Of a DNA stretch of 64,000 nucleotides, positions 1-9,819 are shown one piece after another; the first letter of the stretch is position 1, and each line of letters starts with the position of its first letter. This DNA comes from Pseudomonas silesiensis. GTDB taxonomy: Bacteria; Pseudomonadota; Gammaproteobacteria; Pseudomonadales; Pseudomonadaceae. Under the pieces are notes generated by a model, which ran no database searches, was not told the DNA's origin, and saw only the letters and a list, made by a program, of their open reading frames with translations. The DNA lies in the NCBI RefSeq assembly GCF_001661075.1, contig NZ_CP014870.1, positions 2,748,501 through 2,812,500 on the forward strand, written 5' to 3'. The position numbers were made by a program, and so were the translations under genes.

Positions 1-82
1 ACTGCTCGATGATTTCGAACAATGAACGGATCGCCAGCAGGCGGACCTGCTGGTAGTCCTTGAGGCTTTCGGTGGTGTTCAT
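1..82 (-). CDS. N-terminal fragment of an unidentified gene
   Basis: An open frame starts with ATG at 82 on the minus strand and runs off the left edge, giving only 27 residues (begins MNTTESLKDYQQVR). An AGGA ribosome binding site lies about 8 bases before the start. The opening, a short charged helix leading into LFEIIEQ, is reminiscent of the run-in to a PAS domain in some sigma-54-dependent regulators of pseudomonads, but that is a recollection and too little is visible to assign a function. Confidence 0.5.
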   Translation of the reverse strand, partial: MNTTESLKDYQQVRLLAIRSLFEIIEQ

Positions 83-111
83 GGGTGCTGATCCTGATAA
101 TTTATCGCCTG

Positions 112-226
112 TGCCGGCCTCTTCGCGGGCAAGCCTCGCTCCTACAGGTCATGCATCGATCATAAAAACACCGATAACCTGTAGGAGCGAGGCTTGCCCG
201 CGAAGGCCGCGACGCGGTCCTGTGCC
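112..226. repeat. REPIN: two inverted REP sequences
   Basis: The segment at about 116-149 (ggcctcttcgcgggcaagcc and onward, ending ctcctacaggt) is repeated in inverted orientation at 177-208 (acctgtaggagcgaggcttg and onward), with a short AT-richer spacer. The core gcgaggcttgcccgcgaa is the extragenic palindromic sequence scattered in Pseudomonas fluorescens-group genomes. Paired inverted REPs of this kind (REPINs) are mobilised by RAYT transposases; none is in the window. It lies in the gap between the partial gene and yejF. Confidence 0.9.
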
Positions 227-236
227 AAGCACCGAA

Positions 237-1817
237 TTATGCCCACCCCAACTGCGCCGCCGCCAACAGCTCTTTGGTATAGGCATGCTGTGGCGACTCG
301 AATACCTCGTGGCTGGCACCGCTTTCCACCACTTTGCCGTCCTTGATCACGATCATGTCGTGGGCCAGTGCGCGCACGACTGCCAGGTCGTGACTGATGA
401 ACAGGTAGGTCAGCCCGTGCTTTTCCTGAAGCTGGCGGAGCAGGGCGACCACTTGTTTTTGCACGGTGCGGTCCAGCGCCGAGGTCGGTTCGTCCAGCAG
501 GATCAGCGCCGGTTTCAGCACCAGCGCCCGGGCGATGGCGATGCGCTGGCGTTGGCCGCCGGAGAACTCGTGAGGGTAACGATCGCGGCTTTGCGGGTCG
601 AGGCCGACTTCTTCCAGCGCCCGAATCACCTCGGCATTGCATTCGTCCGCGGTCAAGCGGCTATGCACTTCCAGGCCTTCACTGATGATCTGCGCCACCG
701 ACATCCGCGGACTGAGGCTGCCGAAAGGGTCCTGGAACACCACCTGCATTTTCTTGCGCCAAGGCCGCAGCTGCTTTTGCGACAAGCCATCCAGCGGCTC
801 ACCCTGGAAGCGAATGCTGCCGTCGGAATCGAGCAGGCGCAGGATCGCCTGGCCCAGGGTCGATTTGCCGGAACCGGATTCACCGACGATGCCCAGGGTC
901 TTGCCGCGCTGGACATTCAGGCTGATGCCGTCCACCGCGTGCAAATACGTCTTGCGTTGGAACAGTCCGCCGCCGAGGGCAAACCGCACGGACAGGTTGG
1001 CCACTTCCAGCACATTCTCGCGCTCGTCCCGGGGCAGGGCTTCACCTTCGGGTTCAGCGTTGAGCAGCACGCAGCTGTAGGGATGTTTCGGCTCGGTGAA
1101 CAGCGTCTCGCAGGGCGCTTGCTCGACGATTTCCCCGGCCTTCATCACGCACACGCGCTGGGCGATGCTGCGCACCAGATTCAGGTCGTGACTGATCAAC
1201 AGCAGCGACATGCCGAGCCGCTTCTGCAAGGATTTGAGCAGCAGCAGAATCTTGCGCTGTACGGTCACATCCAGCGCGGTGGTAGGTTCGTCGGCGATCA
1301 GCAGTTCCGGCTCGCAGGCCAGGGCCATGGCGATCATCACCCGTTGTCGCTGGCCGCCGGACAATTGATGGGGATAAGCCTTGAGCCGCTCCTGGGGTTT
1401 CTGGATGCCCACCAGGTGCAGCAACTCGAGAGTCCGCGCCTGCGCCGCCTTGCCGGTCAGGCCCTTGTGCAGCAGCAGGGTTTCACCGATCTGTTTTTCG
1501 ACGCTGTGCAGCGGGTTGAGGGACGACATCGGCTCCTGGAAGATCATCGCGATCCGGTTGCCGCGCAACTCGCGCAATGCAGTGGAGGACGCGCCGAGCA
1601 GTTCCTTGCCGCGATAGCGAATGCTGCCGCGGGTGTCGGTGCCGGTCTCGGGGAGCAGTTGCAGGATCGAGTGCGCGGTCACCGACTTGCCGGAGCCCGA
1701 CTCGCCCACCAGGGCCAGGCACTCGCCGGGGCGGATGTCCAGGCACAGGTTACGGACTACGGTCTGGCCGCTGAAGGCCACACAGAGGTCACGGATTTCG
1801 ATCAGGTTGCCACTCAT
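237..1817 (-). CDS. yejF: peptide ABC transporter, double ATP-binding subunit (YejF/NppD type)
   Basis: This 526-residue protein has two ABC ATPase domains in one chain. The first has Walker A GESGSGKS at residues 38-45, signature LSGGQ and Walker B LLIADEP. The second begins near residue 270 with another [14 protein letters not shown]-type signature (FSGGQ) and LILLDEP. It powers import of oligopeptides by the two permeases encoded immediately upstream in the same minus-strand operon. The fused double-NBD layout is that of YejF (microcin C/peptide uptake) and of NppD in P. aeruginosa. Start at 1817 has a GGAAG ribosome binding site; the gap to yejE is 18 bases, so expression is probably coupled. 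Substrate specificity cannot be read from sequence. Confidence 0.9.
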   Translation of the reverse strand: MSGNLIEIRDLCVAFSGQTVVRNLCLDIRPGECLALVGESGSGKSVTAHSILQLLPETGTDTRGSIRYRGKELLGASSTALRELRGNRIAMIFQEPMSSLNPLHSVEKQIGETLLLHKGLTGKAAQARTLELLHLVGIQKPQERLKAYPHQLSGGQRQRVMIAMALACEPELLIADEPTTALDVTVQRKILLLLKSLQKRLGMSLLLISHDLNLVRSIAQRVCVMKAGEIVEQAPCETLFTEPKHPYSCVLLNAEPEGEALPRDERENVLEVANLSVRFALGGGLFQRKTYLHAVDGISLNVQRGKTLGIVGESGSGKSTLGQAILRLLDSDGSIRFQGEPLDGLSQKQLRPWRKKMQVVFQDPFGSLSPRMSVAQIISEGLEVHSRLTADECNAEVIRALEEVGLDPQSRDRYPHEFSGGQRQRIAIARALVLKPALILLDEPTSALDRTVQKQVVALLRQLQEKHGLTYLFISHDLAVVRALAHDMIVIKDGKVVESGASHEVFESPQHAYTKELLAAAQLGWA

Positions 1818-1835
1818 ATCAACTTCCGCCGTGGA

Positions 1836-2858
1836 TCAAGATCGTGGATCAAAGGCGTCACGCAACGCCTCACCGATAAACACCAGTAAAGAAAGAATCA
1901 ACGCCAGGGTGAAGAATGCAGTCAGTCCCAGCCACGGCGCTTGCAGGTTCTGTTTGCCCTGACCGATCAACTCGCCCAGGGACGCACTGCCCGCCGGCAT
2001 GCCGAAACCGAGGAAATCCAGGGCCGTGAGGGTCGAGATCGCCCCGGTCAAAATGAAGGGCAGATAACTGAGGGTCGCATTCATCGCGTTCGGCAGGATG
2101 TGCCGCACGATGACCTTGCGGTCGCTCAGGCCCAGGGCTCGGGCCGCCTTGACGTATTCCAGGTTACGCCCGCGCAGGAACTCGGCGCGCACCACGTCGA
2201 CCAGGGCCAGCCAGGAAAACAGCGCCATGATCCCCAGCAGCCACCAGAAATTCGGCTCGACGAACCCCGAGAGAATGATCAGCAGGTACAACACCGGCAA
2301 ACCGGACCAGACCTCCAGCAGCCGCTGGCCCAAAAGGTCGACCCAGCCGCCGTAATAGCCTTGCAGTGCGCCGGCCGCGATACCGATCAACGCGCTGACC
2401 AGGGTCAGCATCAAGGCGAACAGGATCGACACCCGGGCACCGAAAATCACCCGGGCCATCACGTCCCGGGCCTGGTCGTCGGTGCCCAGCCAGTTGACCT
2501 TCGACGGCGGGCTCGGTGCCGGTTTGGCCAGATCATAGTTGGGCGTATCGTCACTGAACGGGATCGGCGGAAACAGCAGCCAGCCGCCGTCCTTCTTGAT
2601 CAGGTTCTGCACATAGTCGCTGCGGTAATCCGCCTGGAACGGCAGCTGTCCGCCGAACTCTTGCTCGGTGTAGCGTTTGAAGGCAGGGAAGTACAACGAA
2701 CCCTGGTAGCCGACCACCAGCGGTTTGTCGTTGGCGATCAGTTCGCCGCCGAGGGTCAGCAGGAACAGGCCGATAAACAGCCACAGCGACCACCAGCCAC
2801 GGCGGTTTTTCTTAAACCGTTCGAAACGGCGACGGCCCAGCGGCGAGAGCTTGAACAT
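1836..2858 (-). CDS. yejE: peptide ABC transporter permease (YejE type)
   Basis: The protein has 340 residues starting [15 protein letters not shown]. An N-terminal membrane anchor is followed by a periplasmic loop with the YejE-type stretch NDKPLVVGYQGSLYFPAF, then a BPD_transp_1 permease core with five or so helices and the EAA-like loop (YVKAARALGLSDRKVIVRHI). It pairs with YejB to form the inner-membrane channel. I chose ATG 2858 over an upstream in-frame start because it overlaps the yejB stop codon as ATGA, the usual coupling in this operon, and because the extended N-terminus would lie inside yejB. Confidence 0.9.
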   Translation of the reverse strand: MFKLSPLGRRRFERFKKNRRGWWSLWLFIGLFLLTLGGELIANDKPLVVGYQGSLYFPAFKRYTEQEFGGQLPFQADYRSDYVQNLIKKDGGWLLFPPIPFSDDTPNYDLAKPAPSPPSKVNWLGTDDQARDVMARVIFGARVSILFALMLTLVSALIGIAAGALQGYYGGWVDLLGQRLLEVWSGLPVLYLLIILSGFVEPNFWWLLGIMALFSWLALVDVVRAEFLRGRNLEYVKAARALGLSDRKVIVRHILPNAMNATLSYLPFILTGAISTLTALDFLGFGMPAGSASLGELIGQGKQNLQAPWLGLTAFFTLALILSLLVFIGEALRDAFDPRS

Positions 2859-3922
2859 CAGGCGTTCCTCGCGGCGAAGTCGATACGCGGGTCGACCAAG
2901 GTGTAGCACAGGTCGCCTACCAGTTTTATCAGCAGCCCGAACAGGGTAAAGATGAACAGCGAGCCGAACACCACCGGATAGTCCCGCGACACCGCGGCTT
3001 CGTAACTCATGCGGCCCAGGCCATCGAGGGAGAAAATCACTTCGATCAGCAGGGAGCCTGCAAAAAATACGCTGATAAAGGCCTGGGGTATCCCCGACAC
3101 CACCAGCAACATGGCGTTGCGAAACACATGGCCGTACAGCACCCGGCGTTCGCTCATGCCCTTGGCGCGGGCGGTGACCACGTATTGGCGGGTGATTTCA
3201 TTGAGGAAGGAGTTCTTGGTCAGGATGGTCAGGGTGGCGAAGCCGCCGATCACCAGCGAGGTGACCGGCAACACCAGGTGCCAGAAGTAATCGGCGATCT
3301 TGCCCAGGGTCGACAGCGACTCGAAGTCGTCCGAGACCAGGCCTCGCACCGGAAACCAGTTCAACGAAGTGCCCCCGGCGAACACCACGATCAGGAACAT
3401 GGCGAACAGGAACGCCGGCATGGCGTAGCCGATGACGATCGCGGTACTGCTCCAGACATCGAAATGGCTGCCGTGATGCACGGCCTTGCGGATGCCCAGG
3501 GGAATCGACACCAGGTAGGTGATCAGCGTGGCCCAGAGCCCGAGGGAAATGGTCACCGGCATTTTTTCCAGGATCAGGTCGGTGACCGTGGCGCCGCGGA
3601 AGAAACTCTTGCCGAAGTCCAGTTGCGCATAGCTCTTGAGCATCAGCCACAGGCGTTCAGGGGCCGGCTTGTCGAAGCCGTACTGTTTTTCGATCTCCTT
3701 GATCAGCTGCGGGTCGAGGCCGCGGCTGGCCCGGGAACCGCCATGACTGATGGCGTCGCTTGCGCCACCGCCGACACTGGCGCCGCCGATGCCTTGCAGG
3801 TTCGCGATCGCCTGTTCCACCGGACCGCCCGGCGCCGCCTGGACGATGACGAAGTTGACCAGCAGGATGATCACCAGCGTCGGAATGATCAGCAGCAGGC
3901 GCCGCAGGATGTAAGCCCACAT
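2858..3922 (-). CDS. yejB: peptide ABC transporter permease (YejB type)
   Basis: The protein has 354 residues beginning [17 protein letters not shown], the classic DppB/YejB-type first helix. A long periplasmic loop after the first helix contains GGP and a Gly/Ser-rich insert, which is typical of YejB, and the permease core carries the EAA loop [20 protein letters not shown]. It forms the import channel with YejE. The start at 3922 overlaps the stop of the substrate-binding gene by ATGA; its stop overlaps yejE in the same way, so the four genes are one translationally coupled operon. Confidence 0.92.
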   Translation of the reverse strand: MWAYILRRLLLIIPTLVIILLVNFVIVQAAPGGPVEQAIANLQGIGGASVGGGASDAISHGGSRASRGLDPQLIKEIEKQYGFDKPAPERLWLMLKSYAQLDFGKSFFRGATVTDLILEKMPVTISLGLWATLITYLVSIPLGIRKAVHHGSHFDVWSSTAIVIGYAMPAFLFAMFLIVVFAGGTSLNWFPVRGLVSDDFESLSTLGKIADYFWHLVLPVTSLVIGGFATLTILTKNSFLNEITRQYVVTARAKGMSERRVLYGHVFRNAMLLVVSGIPQAFISVFFAGSLLIEVIFSLDGLGRMSYEAAVSRDYPVVFGSLFIFTLFGLLIKLVGDLCYTLVDPRIDFAARNA

Positions 3923-5790
3923 CAGTGCGGCCCTCCGGGTGCGCCGCGCTTGATGAGTTCGGCAGTCATCTGCTGGTTGGTCAGGGGTATGGAGCTCACC
4001 TCCCACCAACTCTCGATGGCTTCGTCATTGCTGGCCTGCACACTGGGAATGCCGAAGCGGTTCCACCACACGGTCGAACTGCCTGGCGGGTAATAGTTGG
4101 GAATCCAGTAATAATTCCATTGCAATACCCGGTCCAGGGCATGGGCATGGCGCAACATGTCGGCCTGGGTGTTGGCGCGAACCAGACCGTTGAGCAGCGT
4201 ATCGACCGCCGGGTTCTTCAATACCATGTAATTGTTGGAACCCGGATCGTTGGCCGCCACCGAGCCGAAGTAGTTGTATAGCTCATTGCCCGGCGAGGTG
4301 GTGACCGGGTAGCCGGTCACTATCATGTCGTAGTCCCGGGACATCAGGCGATTGACGTACTGCGACGAGTCGATGCGGCGGATGTTCAAATCGATGCCGA
4401 TCTGTTTCAGCGTGCGCTTGTAGGGCAGGAGCAAGCGGTCCATGCCGTTCTGGCTGACCAGGAAGGTAAAGCTCAGCGCCTTGCCTTCGGCGTTCACCAG
4501 TTGATCGCCATCCGGCTTCCAGCCTGACGCTTCCAGCAGCGCCAGGGCCTGCAACTGTTTGTCGCGAATCACGCCGCTGCCGTCGGTTTTCGGCGCTTCG
4601 AAGACTTTAGTGAACACCTCGTCCGGGATCTGCCCGCGCAGGGGCTCGAGAATCGCCAGCTCGGCGGCATCGGGCAGGTTGCGCGCGGCGAGGTCGGTGT
4701 TGGAGAAGAAGCTCTGCTGACGGATATAGAGGTCGCGCATCATCTGCCGGTTGCTCCACTCGAAATCCCAGAGCATGGCCAGGGCCTGGCGGACGCGCCG
4801 GTCCTGGAACAGCGGATTTTGCAGATTGAATACGAAGCCTTGCGCCGTTTGCGGGGCGTTTTGAGCCAGGTGGGCCTTTTGCAGGCGTCCGTCACTCAGC
4901 GCCGGGCTGTCGTAGCCGATCGAATAGGCGGTGGCGGAAAATTCACGGTTGTAGTCGTAGGCACCGCCGCGCAGCACCTGGCGCGCCACGTCGGTGTCGC
5001 CAAAGTACTCGATGCTGAAATGGTCGAAATTATACAGGCCGCGGCTGACCGGCAGGTCCTTGCCCCACCAGTCGGGGTTGCGCTTGAAGGTGATGCTGCG
5101 CCCGGAGTCGACCTTGGCGACCTTGTACGGGCCGCTGCCCAGCGGCGGCTCGTAACCGCCGCCACCGGCGAAGTCGCGGGTCTTCCACCAGTGCTCGGGA
5201 AATACCGGCAAGGTCGCAATGTCCAGGGGCAGGGTACGGTTCTGGTTGTTCTTGAAGTCGAAACGCACGGTGCGTGGCGACTCCACTTCGACGCCCTTGA
5301 CGTCGGCGAATTGCGTGCGATAACGCAGGCTGCCCTGGGTCATCAGCAGGTCGAAGGTGTAGCGCACGTCTTCGGCGGTGATCGGCTGGCCATCGGCAAA
5401 CCGGGCCTTGGGGTTGAGGTTGAAACGCAGGGACAGGCCGTCATCGGCGCGCTCCATCGTCTGCGCCACCAGGCCGTAGACGGTGTAAGGCTCGTCCAGC
5501 GAGCGCTGGGCGAGGGGCGAATAGATCAAGCCGTCGACCTGCGTCACGCCGATGCCCTTGTCGATGTACGGCAGGATATGGTCGAAATGGCCGATTTCAA
5601 CCGCCGAACGACGCATGGCGCCGCCCTTGGGGGCTTGCAGGTTGGTGTAGGCAAAATGACTGAAGTCGGCGGGATACTTCGCCGGTTCGCCATACACGGT
5701 CAGCGCATGTTGCGGCGTTGCATTCACCTCGGCAGCACCCGTTAGCAGGGTCACGGCAGTGAACAACAAAGTAGGGAAAGCCAATCGCAT
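3922..5790 (-). CDS. yejA: periplasmic substrate-binding protein of the peptide transporter (SBP family 5)
   Basis: The protein has 622 residues starting [19 protein letters not shown], a Sec signal peptide likely cleaved after the AEVNA/TP region. The mature protein is an SBP_bac_5 (DppA/OppA/YejA) domain with the conserved segments [19 protein letters not shown] and [17 protein letters not shown]. It would capture peptides in the periplasm and hand them to YejBE. ATG 5790 was preferred to a longer in-frame start that would add 29 residues before the signal peptide. Pseudomonads often have two tandem binding proteins here; only one is present, and the next gene upstream is ppiC. Confidence 0.92.
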   Translation of the reverse strand: MRLAFPTLLFTAVTLLTGAAEVNATPQHALTVYGEPAKYPADFSHFAYTNLQAPKGGAMRRSAVEIGHFDHILPYIDKGIGVTQVDGLIYSPLAQRSLDEPYTVYGLVAQTMERADDGLSLRFNLNPKARFADGQPITAEDVRYTFDLLMTQGSLRYRTQFADVKGVEVESPRTVRFDFKNNQNRTLPLDIATLPVFPEHWWKTRDFAGGGGYEPPLGSGPYKVAKVDSGRSITFKRNPDWWGKDLPVSRGLYNFDHFSIEYFGDTDVARQVLRGGAYDYNREFSATAYSIGYDSPALSDGRLQKAHLAQNAPQTAQGFVFNLQNPLFQDRRVRQALAMLWDFEWSNRQMMRDLYIRQQSFFSNTDLAARNLPDAAELAILEPLRGQIPDEVFTKVFEAPKTDGSGVIRDKQLQALALLEASGWKPDGDQLVNAEGKALSFTFLVSQNGMDRLLLPYKRTLKQIGIDLNIRRIDSSQYVNRLMSRDYDMIVTGYPVTTSPGNELYNYFGSVAANDPGSNNYMVLKNPAVDTLLNGLVRANTQADMLRHAHALDRVLQWNYYWIPNYYPPGSSTVWWNRFGIPSVQASNDEAIESWWEVSSIPLTNQQMTAELIKRGAPGGPH

Positions 5791-5872
5791 TGTCAGCCTT
5801 TGAGCCGGGTGGTCGATAACCGCAATTTGTACGCTAGCGGCGCGTCCCTCGCCAGCCGTATCACGTAACCGA

Positions 5873-5908
5873 AACATAACGGCCCACCAAATGGCGGGCC
5901 GTTATGTT
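5873..5908 (-). terminator. long inverted repeat after ppiC
   Basis: A 13-base arm (aacataacggccc, 5873-5885) is perfectly complementary to 5896-5908, with a 10-base loop. It lies 17 bases after the ppiC stop and before the yejA start on the same strand. The run of U after the stem is short, so it may terminate only part of the transcription. Confidence 0.55.
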
Positions 5909-5924
5909 GCAAACTGCGGATCGA

Positions 5925-6206
5925 TCAGTCCTGACGACTGGTCACTTCCAGCAAGTGGTAACCGAATTGGGTCTTTACCGGGCCTTGCACCACGTTGATC
6001 GGTGCGCTGAAGACCACGGTGTCGAATTCCTTGACCATCTGGCCCGGACCGAACGAGCCCAGGTCGCCGCCCTGACGGCTGGACGGGCACGTGGAGTTGG
6101 CTTTGGCGACTTCGGCGAAATCGGCGCCAGCCTCGATTTGGGCCTTGAGCTCGTTGCACTTGGCTTCGCTGGCAACCAGGATGTGGCGGGCAGTGGCTTT
6201 AGCCAT
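5925..6206 (-). CDS. ppiC: parvulin-type peptidyl-prolyl cis-trans isomerase
   Basis: This 93-residue single-domain parvulin begins MAKATARHILV and matches the length of E. coli PpiC. Visible signature elements are ARHILV near the N-terminus, GGDLGSFGPGQMVKEFD in the middle (active-site loop) and the C-terminal FGYHLLEV. It has no signal peptide or membrane segment, so it acts in the cytoplasm on folding proteins. The start has an AAGGAG-like site. It is probably transcribed alone, since a large inverted repeat follows it and the lipase gene upstream lies 106 bases away. Confidence 0.95.
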   Translation of the reverse strand: MAKATARHILVASEAKCNELKAQIEAGADFAEVAKANSTCPSSRQGGDLGSFGPGQMVKEFDTVVFSAPINVVQGPVKTQFGYHLLEVTSRQD

Positions 6207-6312
6207 GGGAAAATACTCCTTTCAATATTCATAAAAGTGGTGAGCCTACCGGATTCAGTAGCCTTTTTCTTCCCAAAGTTCCCTTCGTGGGGCGCCGGGC
6301 GGGCGGCAATGC

Positions 6313-7194
6313 TCACAGGCCGGCCTTTTTCAAGCGTTCGGCATGCTCTACGTAAAGCTCGACCGGGTCGATGCCTGTGCGGACCCGACCGGCCATCTGA
6401 CTGATGCTGTCGAAGTGATCCAGCGGATAGTCGGAGCGGATCACTGTGCCCAGATGAGAGCTGTAGCGCCCGACCAGGCCGTCGTTCTGCCTGGCTTCGG
6501 TGGTGAAATAACGGGAGAAACCCCGGCAAAATCCGTGCAGCGGGTCCAGTGCGTTGCGCCCTTGATCGAGCAGGCTCCCTTGCAGCGTGCCGCTCCAGGA
6601 GTAATAGCGAACTCCGTTGACCAGTTCCCGGCCCTTGCCACCCCAGGTGTGCGGCAGCCCTTGAGGGTATTTGGCATTGAATGCGCCCACACCCTCGGTG
6701 GTCAGCGCATTCAGCGCGGCAATGGCGTCTTTGGGCAACTGGCGGTTGCCGGTGAGCAAGGATAGAAAGTCGGTGAACAGGCCGGCGACGGTCTCGGCGA
6801 CCTGCTCTGACAGGCGTCCGGGCGTCAGGGCCTTGCGCAGGACGTCGGCCAGCTCCGAACCGTGGTTCGGTCCGCTGACGGAGGTCACCGACGCGACGGC
6901 CCCGGGTGCAATCGCCGCCGCATAACGCGCGGCCAGCGCACCCTGGCTGTGACCGATGAGGTTGACCTTGTTCGCACCGGTGCCTTCCAGCACCCGCTCG
7001 ATCTGCGCCAGAAGCTGGTCACCGCGGACTTCGTTGCTATGGGCGGCCGACAGGTGTGGGACAAACACCCTGGCGCCCGCGTTTCTGAGGGCTTGCTTGA
7101 TGTCATGGAAGAGCTCGAACTGGCCGATTCGATCGAAACCGAAGAGCCCATGGACCAGCAGAATCGGGTAGAGAGTCGTTGCATTCCGTTGCAT
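6313..7194 (-). CDS. alpha/beta-hydrolase, triacylglycerol lipase of the family I type, without signal peptide
   Basis: The protein has 293 residues. The N-terminal [13 protein letters not shown] supplies the oxyanion-hole HG motif of Pseudomonas family I lipases. The nucleophile elbow is GHSQG with Ser83; the acid is probably the Asp in [13 protein letters not shown] and the catalytic His that in YPLDHFDS near residue 260. Unlike secreted LipA it starts directly with the catalytic domain ([16 protein letters not shown]), has no signal peptide and has no foldase (lif) gene beside it, so it is expected to be intracellular (LipC-like). Substrate range is not readable. Confidence 0.85.
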   Translation of the reverse strand: MQRNATTLYPILLVHGLFGFDRIGQFELFHDIKQALRNAGARVFVPHLSAAHSNEVRGDQLLAQIERVLEGTGANKVNLIGHSQGALAARYAAAIAPGAVASVTSVSGPNHGSELADVLRKALTPGRLSEQVAETVAGLFTDFLSLLTGNRQLPKDAIAALNALTTEGVGAFNAKYPQGLPHTWGGKGRELVNGVRYYSWSGTLQGSLLDQGRNALDPLHGFCRGFSRYFTTEARQNDGLVGRYSSHLGTVIRSDYPLDHFDSISQMAGRVRTGIDPVELYVEHAERLKKAGL

Positions 7195-7421
7195 TGTTCA
7201 TACCTTTTTCACAGGAGATTGTGGGGTGCCTGCGCCTCACTCTAAAGCACTCCAACGCGTGCGCGATGTATGAAAAAGCCGCGGGCGCCTGGTGAAAACG
7301 GAATAGGGGAAGTACGAATGCTCAAAGGGATATGAGGTCTTTGTCGCAATGTCTGGACAGACTTGCGCCGGAGGCAGTGCACAGGTGCGCAATGGCCTAC
7401 CTCCGGCGTGTCATGAGTCGG

Positions 7422-8495
7422 TCAGTCGCGTTGAGCCCGCAACCGGATTGCCGCCTGGCGCAACAGGTCTTCGGTCCCGTCCCATCCCAGGCAGCCGTCG
7501 GTGACCGACACCCCGTAGCGCAGCGACGGGCTCAACGCCTGGCAACCGTCGAACAGATGGCTCTCGAGCATCATGCCGATCAGCGATCGATCACCTTGCA
7601 GGCGCTGTTCGAGCACGTCGTTGAACACCGCCGGCTGGCGCAACGGATCCTTGCCACTGTTGGCATGGCTGCAGTCGACCATGATTCGCGCCGGAATTTT
7701 CAGTCTGGTCAAATCGCTGTGCACCCGGGCGACGCTCTGGCGGTCGTAGTTCGGCCCGCCATGCCCGCCGCGCAACACCAGGTGGGTGTCCGCATTGCCC
7801 GGGGTCTGAATGATCGCCGGATGGCCCTGACTGTCGACGCCGAAGTGACGATGGGGATGGGCCGCCGAGCGCATGGCATCGCTGGCCACGGTCACACCGC
7901 CATCGGTGCCGTTCTTGAAACCGACCGGCATGCCCAGGCCGCTGGCCATTTCCCGGTGGATCTGCGACTCGGTGGTGCGGGCGCCGATCGCCACCCAACT
8001 GAGCAGGTCGTCGAAGTAACCGGCGGCCATCGGTTGCAGCAGTTCGGTGGCAATCGGCAAGCCCAGCTGAAGCATGTCGCGCATCAACTCGCGAGACAGG
8101 GTCAGGCCGCCCGCCATGTCGTCGCTGCCATCCAGGTGCGGATCGTAGGCCAGGCCTTTCCAGCCGACTGTGGTGCGGGGTTTTTCGACATAGGCGCGCA
8201 TCACCAGCAGCATCTCATCGCTGACTTCAATGGCCAGGCGAGCAAGGTGAGTGGCGTATTCGAGGGCTGAGCGGGGATCGTGAATCGAACAAGGGCCGAC
8301 GATGACCAGCAGGCGGGAGTCTTCGCCATTGAGGATCGCGCGAACTGCCTGGCGCTGGGCAGCGACTTGCCGGGTCAGGGTGTTGGTCAGGGGTAATTGT
8401 TGCTTGAGTTGCAACGAGCTGGGCAGACGCAGGGTCAGCGCTTCATTGGCAGGGCTCAGGGTGGACAGCGGCAGAGCGGAGACGGACGAGTTCAT
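7422..8495 (-). CDS. 3-deoxy-7-phosphoheptulonate synthase (type I DAHP synthase)
   Basis: The 357-residue enzyme condenses phosphoenolpyruvate and erythrose-4-phosphate in the first step of the shikimate pathway. Class I motifs are clear: VGPCSIHD, MRAYVEKPRTTVGWKG, GARTTESQIHRE, GFKNGTDG, the metal-binding C and H in MVDCSHANS, and IGMMLESHL. I chose ATG 8495 (MNSSVSALPLS); a longer frame would add 14 unlikely residues. The N-terminal 45 residues form the extension that carries feedback regulation in AroF/G/H enzymes, but which aromatic amino acid inhibits cannot be told. The leader region at 8544-8961 suggests control by aromatic amino acid supply. Confidence 0.95.
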   Translation of the reverse strand: MNSSVSALPLSTLSPANEALTLRLPSSLQLKQQLPLTNTLTRQVAAQRQAVRAILNGEDSRLLVIVGPCSIHDPRSALEYATHLARLAIEVSDEMLLVMRAYVEKPRTTVGWKGLAYDPHLDGSDDMAGGLTLSRELMRDMLQLGLPIATELLQPMAAGYFDDLLSWVAIGARTTESQIHREMASGLGMPVGFKNGTDGGVTVASDAMRSAAHPHRHFGVDSQGHPAIIQTPGNADTHLVLRGGHGGPNYDRQSVARVHSDLTRLKIPARIMVDCSHANSGKDPLRQPAVFNDVLEQRLQGDRSLIGMMLESHLFDGCQALSPSLRYGVSVTDGCLGWDGTEDLLRQAAIRLRAQRD

Positions 8496-8543
8496 GTTCA
8501 GGCTTCCTGGGCAGGTGGCGGGTTCGGTCCCGCGCACTCGGCC

Positions 8544-8696
8544 CTACTGGGGTGTTCGACAATTGGCCGGATTGGCTGCGTGTGTGTGCTTGCCACCTGT
8601 GGGTGACCGATCGGAGGCGGCAGGCTGTCCCGAGCGGAGGCTGCTAAATCGCCAGGCGGTAAAACTGTCGTAACGGTAATAAGTGGCGTAGTTCAT
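8544..8696 (-). CDS. small Tyr-rich ORF between attenuator and DAHP synthase
   Basis: ATG 8696 opens a 50-codon frame beginning MNYATYYRYDSFTAWRF, with four Tyr, two Phe and one Trp in the first 17 residues. A good ribosome binding site (GAGGATT) lies 8 bases upstream. The second half is compositionally ordinary, so the aromatic codons at the start are the striking part. It lies downstream of the terminator at 8747-8785 and ends 48 bases before the DAHP synthase start. It could be a second leader peptide that couples translation of the enzyme gene to charged tRNA-Tyr, or a small protein of unknown role. Confidence 0.55.
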   Translation of the reverse strand: MNYATYYRYDSFTAWRFSSLRSGQPAASDRSPTGGKHTHAANPANCRTPQ

Positions 8697-8746
8697 GTTC
8701 GTAATCCTCGAGTTGTCGGCTGTATCGCTGAAAATGTGCAGCGCTG

Positions 8747-8785
8747 AAAAAACAAAACCCCCGGTCGGGAAGCCGGCCGGGGGTT
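8747..8785 (-). terminator. intrinsic terminator / candidate attenuator upstream of DAHP synthase
   Basis: On the minus strand a GC-rich hairpin (cccccggccgg, short loop, ccgaccggggg; 8758-8783) is followed by TTTTGTTTTTT. It lies between the aromatic leader peptide and the next ORF, all on the same strand as DAHP synthase, so it would stop leader transcripts unless prevented. Confidence 0.85.
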
Positions 8786-8832
8786 GAGAATTCTCTGGTG
8801 GCGACCCGTTCAAAGTGGGCGCCGTGTGGGTA

Positions 8833-8961
8833 TCAGGCGCGCCAGTGGCTAAACCAATACCCAAAATAAAAGTTGACCGGAGCACAGACGTCGTTCACCC
8901 GGGCAGCCGCGATCGAGCGCAGGGCGCTGGCGATCTGAAGCGGTGAGAGGGTGTCGGGCAT
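8833..8961 (-). CDS. aromatic-rich leader peptide
   Basis: ATG 8961 starts a 42-codon ORF on the minus strand that ends NFYFGYWFSHWRA. Eight of its last 13 residues are aromatic (three Phe, two Tyr, two Trp, plus His), and the stop codon is 47 bases before the terminator hairpin. The codons around GGGTATTGG can pair with ATACCC just after the stop, so ribosome position would influence folding. This is the layout of a classical attenuation leader. The ORF is too short for routine gene callers. Its ribosome binding site is AGACAG-like and modest. Confidence 0.75.
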   Translation of the reverse strand: MPDTLSPLQIASALRSIAAARVNDVCAPVNFYFGYWFSHWRA

Positions 8962-9175
8962 GATCTGTCTCCAATGAATGCGTCGAGCTTACTAGAGGCC
9001 GGTAGGCAGATTCAATCAGAAAATGCTATCGGTGGCCGACAATGTTCTCTATCGCTCGAGTGCGTCAAAGGAAGAACTATTGATACTGTTTATATAGCGC
9101 GTGCCGCTAGGTCTGCCAGTCGCTTTTTGCTAAGGTGTCGGGCAATCCAATAAGTCCATGTCGCGAGGTGTCTGC

Positions 9176-9817
9176 TTGATTAGGGTGCTAGTAGTCGATG
9201 ACCATGATCTCGTTCGTACAGGCATTACACGAATGCTGGCTGACATCGATGGCCTGCAAGTGGTCGGCCAGGCTGAATCAGGTGAAGAATCCCTGCTCAA
9301 GGCGCGTGAGTTGAAACCCGATGTGGTACTGATGGACGTCAAGATGCCGGGAATCGGTGGTCTTGAAGCCACGCGTAAACTATTGCGCAGTCATCCGGAT
9401 ATCAAAGTTGTCGCAGTCACCGTGTGTGAAGAGGATCCGTTTCCTACCCGGCTGCTGCAGGCCGGTGCCGCGGGATACCTGACCAAGGGCGCCGGGTTGC
9501 CGGAAATGGTCCAGGCGATCCGCCTGGTGTTTGCCGGGCAACGCTACATCAGCCCGCAGATTGCCCAGCAATTGGCGATCAAGTCCTTCCAGCCGACCAA
9601 CGATTCGCCCTTCGATGCATTGTCGGAGCGGGAAATCCAGATCGCGTTGATGATTGTCGGCTGCCAGAAAGTCCAGATCATTTCCGACAAGCTATGCCTG
9701 TCGCCAAAAACCGTGAACACCTACCGTTACCGCATTTTCGAAAAGCTTTCGATCAGCAGTGATGTCGAGTTGACGCTGTTGGCGGTTCGTCACGGCATGG
9801 TCGATGCCAGCCTCTGA
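9176..9817 (+). CDS. gacA: response regulator GacA (UvrY family)
   Basis: From TTG 9176 the protein has 213 residues, the exact length of GacA. It begins with [16 protein letters not shown] and has a receiver domain with phospho-acceptor Asp54 ([10 protein letters not shown]), conserved Asp8/Asp9 and the TKGAG Lys, then a LuxR-type helix-turn-helix ([36 protein letters not shown]). It is the target of the GacS sensor and activates the small RNAs of the Gac/Rsm cascade that governs secondary metabolism. GAGGT sits 7 bases before TTG; a TTG start is known for fluorescens gacA. An upstream ATG would add six residues but lacks a site. It is followed two bases later by uvrC. Confidence 0.97.
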   Translation: MIRVLVVDDHDLVRTGITRMLADIDGLQVVGQAESGEESLLKARELKPDVVLMDVKMPGIGGLEATRKLLRSHPDIKVVAVTVCEEDPFPTRLLQAGAAGYLTKGAGLPEMVQAIRLVFAGQRYISPQIAQQLAIKSFQPTNDSPFDALSEREIQIALMIVGCQKVQIISDKLCLSPKTVNTYRYRIFEKLSISSDVELTLLAVRHGMVDASL

Positions 9818-9819
9818 AA

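Noticed and set aside
60..1889. 609-residue plus-strand ORF
   Set aside because: It lies opposite yejF, whose ABC ATPase motifs are clear; the plus frame is His/Gln-rich shadow sequence of high-GC coding DNA.
7366..7408. inverted repeat CGCCGGAG/CTCCGGCG after DAHP synthase as a terminator
   Set aside because: The loop is 27 bases and no U tract follows on either strand; evidence is too weak.
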